From Dysgonomonas sp. UBA5412 (GTDB lineage Bacteria > Bacteroidota > Bacteroidia > Bacteroidales > Dysgonomonadaceae): a DNA stretch of 8,590 nucleotides. Positions 1 through 6,287 of this stretch are shown here, piece after piece. The notes under the pieces are model-generated. The model was not told the DNA's origin and did no database searches. It saw nothing but the letters and a program-made list of their open reading frames with translations. Position 1 is the stretch's first letter; each line of letters starts with the position of its first letter. The position numbers and the translations under genes are program-made. Where the stretch lies: the NCBI GenBank assembly GCA_002409595.1, contig DHNQ01000011.1, forward strand, positions 1 through 8,590, in the 5' to 3' direction.

Positions 1-7
1 GAACGGG

Positions 8-30
8 GGTCTCTTTTAGTGTTATTTCCA
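8..30 (+). repeat. Left arm of a 23-bp perfect inverted repeat
   Basis: The sequence beginning GGTCTCTTTTAGTG and ending TTATTTCCA is found as an exact reverse complement at 8568-8590. Identity stops sharply at the inner edge of both arms: the left continues GTTAGG, the right (read inward) TGTGTA. The arm has no clear internal dyad. It contains a TAG at 17-19 in frame with the recombinase fragment that follows, and recombinase-like sequence starts within its last few bases. Whether similarity extends outward cannot be judged because the window ends at 8590. Confidence 0.9.
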
Positions 31-616
31 GTTAGGTGACAATATACAATCAAAAGTACTCGCTTTTGCTTTTGGGCTTGCTGCGGAAATAGAACGAGAT
101 ATGATCTCAAAACGAACAAAAGAAGCTTTAGCGAAAAAACGAGCTGAAGGCTTAGTTTTAGGTCGTCCTATCGGCTCGACATCTTCATATTGCAAGCTTG
201 ACGAACACGAAGATAAGATAAGGGAATATCTCAATGCTGGCCTTGGCTTTTCTGCCATTGGTCGATTACTAAAGTGTCATCGATTGACGGTCGCTAAATT
301 CTGTAATGATAAAAATTTGATGGATGAAGATCGTTCTGATGCTTCAAAAAAGCGTTCGATAGAAAGGAAAAAAGTTATTAAGGACCAGGGCGGTTTATGG
401 GAATGTCCTTTAACAAATAGTGATTTTGTAGAAAAGTATCGAGATTGTTTCTTCTCTCTAAACTTACTCTCTAAATATTTAAATATCTCATCTGGGATAT
501 TGAATACTTATGTCAAAAACAATAATAAGTTAGCGACTATGCTTAAATCAGCAGAACAGAAACAGCGTAATGCCGTAAAATCCAAACGTCAATTAGAAAG
601 GGAGGGGTTAATATAA
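20..616 (+). pseudogene. Serine recombinase (invertase/resolvase family), catalytic domain missing
   Basis: The open frame runs from 20, just after an in-frame TAG, to TAA at 614-616. Its first residues, FQLGDNIQSKVLAFAFG, followed by AAEIERDMISKRTKEAL and LGRPIGS, are the conserved end of the serine-recombinase catalytic core, the long E helix and the linker to the DNA-binding domain. A resolvase-type helix-turn-helix follows (around GLGFSAIGRLLKCHRLTVAKF). The N-terminal part with the catalytic serine and the arginine cluster, normally about 110-120 residues, is absent: the homologous sequence begins where the 23-bp repeat ends. About 95 further residues follow the helix-turn-helix, more than in compact invertases such as Hin; they contain a second helix-turn-helix-like stretch (FFSLNLLSKYLNISSGILNTYV) and a basic, charged tail. 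The first ATG, at 101, lies inside the E helix and has no clear ribosome-binding site. Any product from it would be a DNA-binding fragment without recombinase activity. The family call is firm; the broken state is seen directly. Confidence 0.88.
601..607 (+). promoter_or_regulatory. Strong Shine-Dalgarno site for the 81-residue gene
   Basis: GGAGGGG lies 8 bases before the ATG at 616 and inside the last codons of the recombinase fragment. A purine block this strong is unusual for Bacteroidota, whose start sites are mostly AT-rich. With the one-base TAATG overlap it supports translational coupling, as in phage operons. Confidence 0.6.
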
Positions 617-861
617 TGGCTTACAAGATAACAGAATTAACAGACCTCAAAGAGTATTTCCGTGAAGTATTTGGAATTGGAATAGGACAATTTATAGATA
701 GCCTTATAACTGCTGCTTGTGCTAAGATTATGATCGATATTGTGAAATTCGATGAATATTTACATAAAACACATCCAGCTGATACAGATTTATCATGTGA
801 TGAAATAATATTCAAATACTACGGCGATGAAGAGGCCGCCTTAATTGATGAACTAATATGA
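616..861 (+). CDS. Small phage-like protein of unknown function (81 aa)
   Basis: I do not recognise this protein. It begins MAYKITELTDLKEYF and is acidic and probably mostly helical, with a moderately hydrophobic middle (IGQFIDSLITAACAKIMIDIV, about residues 23-43) and an acidic C-terminus (DEEAALIDELI). It has no signal peptide and no clear transmembrane segment, so a cytoplasmic location is likely. Its start shares one base with the recombinase stop (TAATG) and follows a strong ribosome-binding site. Its TGA overlaps the ATG of the next short frame by four bases (ATGA). This tight packing is typical of phage or mobile-element operons, so it is probably a real gene left from the same element as the recombinase. 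No function can be assigned from sequence alone. Confidence 0.72.
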   Translation: MAYKITELTDLKEYFREVFGIGIGQFIDSLITAACAKIMIDIVKFDEYLHKTHPADTDLSCDEIIFKYYGDEEAALIDELI

Positions 862-902
862 AAAGAACTTGGACTCCTATACAAACAGAATTGCTCAAGT
901 AA
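858..902 (+). pseudogene. Truncated N-terminus of a third phage-operon gene
   Basis: An ATG overlapping the previous stop (ATGA) opens a 14-codon frame, MKRTWTPIQTELLK, ending in TAA at 900-902. The overlap and the residue pattern look like the start of a real gene; openings of the W-T-x-x-x-x-E-L-L-K type occur in small DNA-binding or HNH-type phage proteins, but that comparison is from memory and weak. The stop is immediately followed, at 903, by the 72-bp repeat also present at 6516. If TAA is read through, the frame continues LYSL and stops again, the same tail seen at the second copy. The gene therefore appears cut where the repeat begins. Confidence 0.5.
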
Positions 903-974
903 CTATATTCATTATAAACCATTTTTGTTTAAAATAAAACTTTTTACTACAAAAAATAAAAGTTTATTTTGCAG
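903..974 (+). repeat. Direct repeat, copy A, upstream of cassette 1
   Basis: The first 42 bases (903-944, starting CTATATTCATT) match 6516-6557 at 41 of 42 positions. The next 30 bases match more loosely, without gaps, ending in a shared AAAAGTTTnTTTTGCA. The copy contains an imperfect AT-rich inverted repeat: AAAATAAAACTTTT at 931-944 against AAAAGTTTATTTT at 958-970, with a one-base bulge. Both copies precede a surface-protein gene and follow a truncated or decayed gene. It may be a shared promoter or leader, a terminator, or an old recombination end. Confidence 0.8.
940..972 (+). promoter_or_regulatory. Possible Bacteroidota-type promoter in repeat copy A
   Basis: CTTTT at 940-944 lies 19 bases before TTATTTTGC at 964-972. 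This resembles the Bacteroides -33 (TTTG) and -7 (TAnnTTTG) elements with one mismatch in each fixed box. The same arrangement and spacing occur in copy B. A start here would give the collagen-like gene an untranslated leader of about 390 bases. The call is weak because the region is extremely AT-rich. Confidence 0.25.
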
Positions 975-1368
975 CTATTAACAATATTATAGAAATAAAA
1001 AATACATCTATTATTACAGATCAGCTTTCCAAAACATTTGATGTAGTCTCAAATAACTAATAATGAATATTTCTTATAACATAAATAAAATATTACAAAA
1101 CTATACTTTTCAAAGATAATATATTCCAATATTTTCTTATCATTAGTAGTCTAGCTAAGTTTTTTATAAAACACATATAATATGAGCGAATCCTTCTCTA
1201 GTCCTACTCTTATATATAATATAAGTACCATATCTGATATTGTCTTTGAATTTCAATTCATCTGATTATTTCTCGATGAAGGATTTCTTTAAATTGTATT
1301 CTAGCAAGTAAGAGACTCTTTTATCAAGATGAATGAAAACAATTAATACTTTTAATACTTTATAAAAA
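975..1368 (+). other. Non-coding AT-rich leader before the collagen-like gene
   Basis: No reading frame of useful length is seen on either strand. The region contains a near-palindromic CTTATATATAATATAAG around 1209-1225, a small perfect palindrome AAGAGACTCTT around 1310-1320, and a weak -7-like TGTCTTTG at 1241-1248 that could start a leader of about 115 bases. No clear Shine-Dalgarno site precedes the ATG at 1369; the bases are A-rich, as is usual in this phylum. It may be a long regulatory leader or sequence left from the insertion of cassette 1. Confidence 0.5.
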
Positions 1369-3729
1369 ATGAAAAAAAATCTCCTCCTTATTTTATTATT
1401 TGCATTTATTCTAAATGCATGTACAGATATCGATTTTACACTTCCTCCCGGCCCTGCAGGAGCCAGTGCCTATGAAGAATGGGTTAGTATGGTTGAACTG
1501 GGAGTGTATCCTGAATGGAAAGACTATACATCTAAAGAAGACTTCATGAAATTTCTTACTGGGAAAAATGGTGTAAATGGTAAAGACGGTAAAGATGGTA
1601 AATCGGCCTATGATATATGGGTAGATATGATTACGCCGGGTAATACTGACGATCCTCATAACCCCGGTCAAAAATGGCCATCCACCAAGAAAACAGAAAA
1701 AGACTTCTTCGAATACCTAACTGGAGCTAAAGGAGATCCTGGAACACCAGGTTCAAAAGTTATTATCGGGACTAATGATAATTGGTTTATCGATGGTGAA
1801 GACACAGGTATTCCTGCCCGGGGTAAAAATGGACAAAATGGGACAAACGGAAAAGATGGACTAAATGGGTTGGATGGTAAGTCAGCTTATGAAATTTGGT
1901 CTGAATTAGTGCAAAAGAATAAAATGCCAGATCGCATGAACCCTTCACAAACATGGGATAAGAATAAATTCTCTCTGGCTGATTTCTGGGCATACTTTTC
2001 CGGTAGCAATGGTAAAGATGGAACTGATGGTAAAGATGGCAAAACACCATACATTGGAGATAATGGCAACTGGTGGATTGATGCTGAAGATACAGGAGTC
2101 CCAGCTAAAGGCAAGGATGGTAAAAATGGTATCGACGGATCTACTCCTGAAATAACTATTGGAGACAATGGCAATTGGTTTATAAATAATAAAGATACAG
2201 GAAAACCATCTAAAGGATCCAATGGCTCAAATGGCAATCCGGGAGCTTCTGCTTACGAGATATGGAAAGTTGAAGTAGCCAAAGGTTTGACAAATCCTCA
2301 TCCTGATGATAAAGTATATGGGGGTACAAAGTGGCCCAAGGATAAAATTGCTTTAGATGACTTTTGGTTCTACCTAAGAGGTAAAGACGGAAAAGATGGA
2401 GATGATGGAGAAACTATAATAAAGGGGAAACCAAATGTCATAGTCATGCCTTTTGATGCTGCAAGTGGAGAGGCTATTAATCCTCAAGATGGAGGTGCCG
2501 TTTTTCAGGTATATGATAAAGAAGGTGAAAAAGTCGGAGCAGGAGTGAAGGTAAAAGGACTTCCTGGTTTGAATGCCTCGCTTAGCTATACAACGAACAA
2601 TGACGGAATAATAAGTGTTCCAGTTGGAGATTTGCCTGATAAGCTAGATATTGCTCAACGAAGTGGGTTTACCGCAGAAATAACAATAAATGGAGTGACT
2701 GAGCAATCCGCAAATAATACGATTGTTCCTAATAAAATACACACAAGAATAATAGCTGAAAACGTCTTTATAAGAGAAGTTTTGGCTTGGCCTTATGGAC
2801 AGATTCACTATGGATTCGATCCTTTCGTTGGTGTTCGTTATAAACTAGAGAAACAAGTTGATGGTGAATGGGTAGAGCAAGAACTATATGTGGATAAGAA
2901 TGAATTAACATGTTACGAAGTAAATGATGTCACAAAGCCTCTCGAATTTAGTAATTTGACAAAAGTGGCTGATTATGGAAAAAGAAAAATTACTGGAAGT
3001 GGTCCTTATTCTACAACTCTAGTAGATTATTTTTATATTGCTCGCCCTATTGTTTTAACAGCTGAAGAAAAAAGTTTTACGGGCGAAAGTTTAGTGGTTC
3101 AGACTAGTTGGAAGTTTTTACAAACGTTGAAACCTTATGAATGGAATGGCCAAAAGCAATACTATACAATTGTCGGAGAAAATTTCTTCTATGGAGAAAA
3201 GCCAATTATGAACGCGGCAGTAAGAAGCCCCGAATTATACCCAGCTCCTTCAATCAACAATTTCCAATATCATATAAAAGCGGGCACGAGTTATTTAACG
3301 GCTACAGTTAATAGGAGTACTTTTAATAGGTTCTATCATTCATTTACAAAAACAGGATATGTCTGGGAAGCGAATTCTTCCGAAGGAAGTGAGCTGAATC
3401 CAAAATCATTTCTAACAATTGCCATCAATAAATCTAAAGGTGGTGCAGGAGGAAGTAGCGTTGTGAGAATACAAAGCATAGAGGCATCAAAGACTTTGAA
3501 CTTTCAATTATTTGATTCATACCCTGGAAATCTTATATCTAATGTTGCCTATATGTATGATCAAGAAGGTATAAACTCAACAGGAAGTAAAGATCCAGAT
3601 ATATTAGGAGATCTTTTTACTCCATATAGAGCAACTATACAGTATGTATTCATCCAAGAAGGTGATAAATACTATATAAGGAATGCATATAGCGATAAAA
3701 AAATTGAAATACCTTTAACTAAAGAATAG
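1369..3729 (+). CDS. Collagen-like modular surface lipoprotein (786 aa)
   Basis: The protein starts with a type II signal peptide, MKKNLLLILLFAFILNAC, with lipobox LNAC and lipidated Cys18. The following TDID is acidic, compatible with the Bacteroidota export signal that moves lipoproteins to the cell surface. Residues about 28-352 alternate short Gly-X-Y collagen-like tracts (GKDGKDGK, GDPGTPG, GQNGTNGKDGLNGLDG) with two small modules. One, SAYexW...DFxxYLxG, occurs four times (about 32-65, 79-119, 172-212, 293-338). The other, IGdNgNWfIdxxDTGxPxkG, occurs three times (about 131-152, 228-248, 262-283). Similar Gly-rich N-terminal stalks occur in many Bacteroidota lipoproteins. Residues about 355-460 look like an Ig/CnaB-type beta domain (VIVMPFDAASGEAI to the PVGDLPD turn). 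Residues 460-786 are a beta-rich domain I do not recognise and probably carry the specific binding function. No catalytic motif is visible. The OmpA gene follows after 9 bases, so the two are probably one operon. A run of eight A bases lies in codons 2-4. Confidence 0.88.
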   Translation: MKKNLLLILLFAFILNACTDIDFTLPPGPAGASAYEEWVSMVELGVYPEWKDYTSKEDFMKFLTGKNGVNGKDGKDGKSAYDIWVDMITPGNTDDPHNPGQKWPSTKKTEKDFFEYLTGAKGDPGTPGSKVIIGTNDNWFIDGEDTGIPARGKNGQNGTNGKDGLNGLDGKSAYEIWSELVQKNKMPDRMNPSQTWDKNKFSLADFWAYFSGSNGKDGTDGKDGKTPYIGDNGNWWIDAEDTGVPAKGKDGKNGIDGSTPEITIGDNGNWFINNKDTGKPSKGSNGSNGNPGASAYEIWKVEVAKGLTNPHPDDKVYGGTKWPKDKIALDDFWFYLRGKDGKDGDDGETIIKGKPNVIVMPFDAASGEAINPQDGGAVFQVYDKEGEKVGAGVKVKGLPGLNASLSYTTNNDGIISVPVGDLPDKLDIAQRSGFTAEITINGVTEQSANNTIVPNKIHTRIIAENVFIREVLAWPYGQIHYGFDPFVGVRYKLEKQVDGEWVEQELYVDKNELTCYEVNDVTKPLEFSNLTKVADYGKRKITGSGPYSTTLVDYFYIARPIVLTAEEKSFTGESLVVQTSWKFLQTLKPYEWNGQKQYYTIVGENFFYGEKPIMNAAVRSPELYPAPSINNFQYHIKAGTSYLTATVNRSTFNRFYHSFTKTGYVWEANSSEGSELNPKSFLTIAINKSKGGAGGSSVVRIQSIEASKTLNFQLFDSYPGNLISNVAYMYDQEGINSTGSKDPDILGDLFTPYRATIQYVFIQEGDKYYIRNAYSDKKIEIPLTKE
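1561..2415 (+). repeat. Coding repeats: collagen-like tracts and two alternating modules
   Basis: This part of the lipoprotein gene repeats GGTAAAGATGG-like units coding for GKDG, interleaved with four SAYexW modules and three DNGNWxI modules. The module copies differ clearly in DNA and protein, so they are old duplications rather than recent expansion. The Gly-X-Y units are close enough in DNA to allow slippage or unequal recombination that changes stalk length. Confidence 0.75.
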
Positions 3730-3738
3730 AAATTTAAT

Positions 3739-4926
3739 ATGAATAAAAGACTTTATATATTAGGACTGATTACTCTCTTGGTGTCTCCTCTCACTATCCT
3801 TGCACAAGAAGATGTCCGTAATATTGAGGAAAAGCCATCTCGTGCTTGGGAAATTGGTATTGGAGCGTCGGCATATAAAATGACACGATTTAGTATCCTT
3901 GACTTTTACAAAGCTTCAGACGGATCTTACCAATTAAATACACAGAAAAAAGATGTACTTTTTGGAGGAAATATCTCTGTTGCCCGCGAGTTGACAGACT
4001 ATTTTGCAATAGATATGCAGGGACTATTCGGATTCACGAGAGATGATCTGCGTGAAGGAAAAGAAAACCGTTGGTTAGCAAAAGCTCAATTAGGCCTTCA
4101 GTGGCGATTAGGAGCTTACTTCAACTCCAAATATATTGATCCTTACTTCCGCGTTGGAGCAGGATATATGTATAAGAATTTCAATATTGTTTATAATGGT
4201 GTTGAAAAAGTAGATAATCAGGATATGCGATGGGCAATGGACAACCTCTATAACAAACAAGGAGCCGACCGCAAACATTTCATTCCGATATCCGCGGGAA
4301 CTGGAGTAAACATGTGGTTGAACGACCGTTTTGGTATTGGCATACAAGGAGACTATATATATATGCCATACAAAAATGTCGCTAATAATATTGAAGGTAC
4401 TGTAAGATTGATGTGGCGTATTGGAGGTAAATCCAAGAAACCGAAAACTGAACCTATTTATGTAGAGGTGGAAAAACGTGTTGAAGTCCCAGTTCAAGTA
4501 ATCAAGGAGGTAATTAAAGAAGTTCCTTCTAAAGACAATCAACAACAGATACAACAAATATGTGAACTGTTTAATAATCTCTATTTTGACTTCGACAAAG
4601 CTTCTATAGCACCAGAATCTAACGAAACATTAGATCGTATTGCTGACTTCATGAAAAACAATACTTCTAATCGTTATCTCATAACGGGATACACGGATTC
4701 AAGAGGAAACTCTGAATACAATATTGATCTATCTCGCCGAAGGGCTAAAGCAGTTGTTGATGCTCTTACCAAACGAGGAGTATCATCATCAGTACTACGT
4801 AGTAGAGGTGTTGGTAAGAAGATATCGTTGCTGTCTCCATCCGAAAACAACGATGCCCGTCGTGGCGATCGGAAGGTTTCGGTTGAGATAATAAATAATC
4901 TTAATTATTGGGACTTGATAAAATAG
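3739..4926 (+). CDS. OmpA-family outer-membrane protein (395 aa)
   Basis: A Sec signal peptide (MNKRLYILGLITLLVSPLTILA, cleavage probably before Q23) leads to an N-terminal domain of about 200 residues rich in alternating hydrophobic and aromatic strands (GIGASAYKM, YFAIDMQGLFGF, AQLGLQWRLGAYF, DPYFRVGAGYMY, FGIGIQGDYIYM, VRLMWRIGG), expected to form an eight-stranded beta barrel. A V/P/E/K linker (about 238-262, YVEVEKRVEVPVQV) follows. The C-terminal OmpA domain (about 280-385) contains LYFDFDKASI, the TGYTDSRG motif with Asp320, and LSRRRA with Arg335; these are the positions that bind diaminopimelate in peptidoglycan in characterised OmpA domains. The protein should therefore link the outer membrane to the wall. 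It starts 9 bases after the collagen-like lipoprotein gene and the pair ends at a strong hairpin, so co-transcription is likely. It may serve as an anchor or assembly partner of the lipoprotein, but that is inference. Confidence 0.92.
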   Translation: MNKRLYILGLITLLVSPLTILAQEDVRNIEEKPSRAWEIGIGASAYKMTRFSILDFYKASDGSYQLNTQKKDVLFGGNISVARELTDYFAIDMQGLFGFTRDDLREGKENRWLAKAQLGLQWRLGAYFNSKYIDPYFRVGAGYMYKNFNIVYNGVEKVDNQDMRWAMDNLYNKQGADRKHFIPISAGTGVNMWLNDRFGIGIQGDYIYMPYKNVANNIEGTVRLMWRIGGKSKKPKTEPIYVEVEKRVEVPVQVIKEVIKEVPSKDNQQQIQQICELFNNLYFDFDKASIAPESNETLDRIADFMKNNTSNRYLITGYTDSRGNSEYNIDLSRRRAKAVVDALTKRGVSSSVLRSRGVGKKISLLSPSENNDARRGDRKVSVEIINNLNYWDLIK

Positions 4927-4958
4927 AAATATAAAATAAATAAAGTTCCTACTTTTTC

Positions 4959-5006
4959 AAAAGGAAACAGGGTTATTCAAATATTTGAATAACCCTGTTT
5001 CCTTTT
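4959..5006. terminator. 48-bp perfect palindrome, bidirectional terminator between convergent genes
   Basis: AAAAGGAAACAGGGTTATTC continues to 4982 and is mirrored exactly by 4983-5006, giving a 24-bp perfect stem with no fixed spacer (centre AAATATTT). The stem begins with AAAA and ends with TTTT, so either strand makes a hairpin followed by a short U run. It lies 32 bases after the OmpA stop and 44 bases before the stop of the minus-strand nuclease, as expected for a shared terminator. Confidence 0.88.
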
Positions 5007-5050
5007 ATTTCAACTGTTTCTGTTATATCTACTCCTGAAGGTCCTCTATG

Positions 5051-5398
5051 CTATCTTAAATAACTATTTATTTCGAGGATAAAACTTTCAATAGAATTAC
5101 ATACAACATATTTATTGCCGACAGATTCTACCTCCGCCTGCCATTTTTTTTGGTTGTCGCTCTGCTTATTCTTTCCATATTTCATTTCAATACAGAGACT
5201 TGAATAACCTTTTTGGGGAATAAGTAATATTAAGTCGGAAACGCCTGAGACAACGCCTTCTGCGTTTAAAATAGAGGCGGTAATCTTATCTCGTTTTGAG
5301 CCGTTGGGAACAGAAAACAGCAATCGTGATAGTTTAGGATATTGAAGCCTAAACCATTTCACACAAGATTGCTGTAATTTAGATTCGTTATTCTTCAT
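5051..5398 (-). CDS. VRR-NUC domain nuclease, phage type (115 aa)
   Basis: The product is a compact PD-(D/E)XK-type VRR-NUC protein. From MKNNESKLQQ, Glu5 is in the conserved N-terminal helix, NGSKRD is at about 32-37, GVVSGVSDLILL carries Asp55, and the second acidic motif is CIEMK with Glu71 and Lys73. QSDNQKKWQ follows, with the two spaced glutamines typical of the family. All expected catalytic residues are present, so it is probably active. Such stand-alone proteins of 90-130 residues are common in phages and are thought to cut branched or flapped DNA during replication or recombination. An in-frame ATG at 5431 would add 11 residues (MHIIKALLLLS); I prefer 5398 because the family alignment starts there. 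Its first 11 bases overlap the end of the HNH gene, so the two are probably expressed together. Confidence 0.88.
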   Translation of the reverse strand: MKNNESKLQQSCVKWFRLQYPKLSRLLFSVPNGSKRDKITASILNAEGVVSGVSDLILLIPQKGYSSLCIEMKYGKNKQSDNQKKWQAEVESVGNKYVVCNSIESFILEINSYLR

Positions 5399-6068
5399 TG
5401 ATAATAAAAGTAAAGCCTTTATGATGTGCATTTTCGCCTGATAAGACTCTTAACGCACACCTTCTGTCGAAAGACTCCTGTCTACACATTTCCCTTATAG
5501 AAGGGTAAGTTCTTAACACAACTCCATTCCTGATAATTGATACTCTTTTATTAAAGCCATTATCACAGGGCTGCTCTAATCCAATTTTGTATGCATGAAG
5601 CATATTTTCAGATTGCGTACACCATTCTAAATTTCTGAGCCGATTGTCGGTCTTTATTCCGTTTATATGATTGATTTGAAGCCCCGGGTTGTCTTTATCC
5701 AATGTAATTAAAACTAACCGATGGATTGTAGTTTGCTTCCTTCCTCCATTCACACACAGCGTAACCCTCAGATATCCATCTCTCGTTTTTGCAGGCTTTA
5801 ATAATTTAGGCCAATTAAACACAACTTTACGTCCATTAGAGGAAAATAGGCTTCTCACTCGCCCCAAATTAGACACTTGGTAGTATGCCTCAAATTCAGG
5901 TACACCTTTCCATATTTCACCATCGATGTGGTTGAATTTAGTCACATCCCTCAATCTCCTTTTTTCTGATGCAATACCAACTACACATTGTTTGCAGACT
6001 TTTCTTGTGCTGTAAAAAAGAGATGCCTCCTTGATTTCGCCACAATGAGCACATTTTATCGTTTCCAT
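5388..6068 (-). CDS. NUMOD4/HNH endonuclease with N-terminal zinc finger (226 aa)
   Basis: Counted from METIKCAHCGE, the order is: a four-cysteine zinc motif (C6, C9, C25, C28); a NUMOD4 domain (about 51-100, EIWKGVPEFEAYYQVSNLGR); an HNH core (about 105-160) with IHRLV (His116), INHINGIKTDN (His134, Asn142) and NLEWCTQSENMLHA; and a C-terminal NUMOD1-like DNA-binding segment (about 175-226, VSIIRNGVVLRTYPSIREMC). This architecture belongs to free-standing phage HNH endonucleases, often homing endonucleases. All key HNH residues are present. The frame is open upstream to a TTG at 6113, but ATG at 6068 gives the usual family N-terminus. AAGG occurs 2 bases before it, too close for an ideal ribosome-binding site. 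The stop lies inside the nuclease gene, an unusually tight link for a mobile homing gene. Confidence 0.88.
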   Translation of the reverse strand: METIKCAHCGEIKEASLFYSTRKVCKQCVVGIASEKRRLRDVTKFNHIDGEIWKGVPEFEAYYQVSNLGRVRSLFSSNGRKVVFNWPKLLKPAKTRDGYLRVTLCVNGGRKQTTIHRLVLITLDKDNPGLQINHINGIKTDNRLRNLEWCTQSENMLHAYKIGLEQPCDNGFNKRVSIIRNGVVLRTYPSIREMCRQESFDRRCALRVLSGENAHHKGFTFIINEE

Positions 6069-6116
6069 TACCTTAATATATAAATCCGAATCATTTTTCC
6101 TCTGATTTTTCAAAGT

Positions 6117-6287
6117 CCAACTTCTTTTGATATATTTTCTCGTATTGAAGTTTCAATTACTGAATTATTTGAATCAGCACCCAAAGAGGGGTTAATTGGG
6201 GTTATTAGGTATAATGATAGATCCTATGAGATCAATTCCATATCAGATATTGAAGATTTACTTAAAGAAATAAAAGGAAAAGAGTAG
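6117..6287 (+). pseudogene. 3' end of an unknown gene, 5' part missing
   Basis: An open plus-strand frame ends at TAG 6285-6287. Its last 46 residues begin EVSITELFESAPKEGLIGVI and end EDLLKEIKGKE, with codon use and amphipathic pattern that look coding. There is no in-frame ATG; the frame is nominally open back to 6084, but that part overlaps the start of the HNH gene on the other strand. The stop codon lies inside a strong terminator hairpin, which supports this as the true end of a once complete gene. I do not recognise the family. The junction with phage DNA is probably between about 6110 and 6140. Confidence 0.55.

Noticed and set aside
22..258. Minus-strand 78-residue frame over the recombinase fragment
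   Set aside because: It lies opposite a firmly recognised recombinase frame and shows no domain or start signal of its own.
931..970. The AT-rich stem in repeat copy A as a rho-independent terminator
   Set aside because: The stem has almost no G-C pairs, the U run is part of the stem, and copy B breaks a pair without compensation, so RNA structure is not evidently conserved.
1311..1324. AGACTCTTTTAT resembles part of the terminal inverted repeat; CTCTTTTA also occurs at 6301
   Set aside because: Only an 8-base core is shared in an AT-rich background, so chance is a sufficient explanation.
1411..2237. Three long minus-strand frames (1411-1671, 1787-2050, 1887-2237)
   Set aside because: They are antisense shadows of the Gly-rich lipoprotein gene; their Pro/Leu/His-rich composition is what the complement of GGN and GAT codons gives.
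4108..4557. Minus-strand 149-residue frame inside the OmpA gene
   Set aside because: It is antisense to a clear OmpA-family protein, and its residue pattern is not protein-like.
5398..5431. Upstream ATG at 5431 as the VRR-NUC start
   Set aside because: The added residues (MHIIKALLLLS) lie outside the family alignment and deepen the overlap with the HNH gene; it cannot be fully excluded because neither start has a strong ribosome-binding site.
5689..5883. Plus-strand 64-residue frame
   Set aside because: It is antisense to the HNH and NUMOD4 motifs of a recognised endonuclease.
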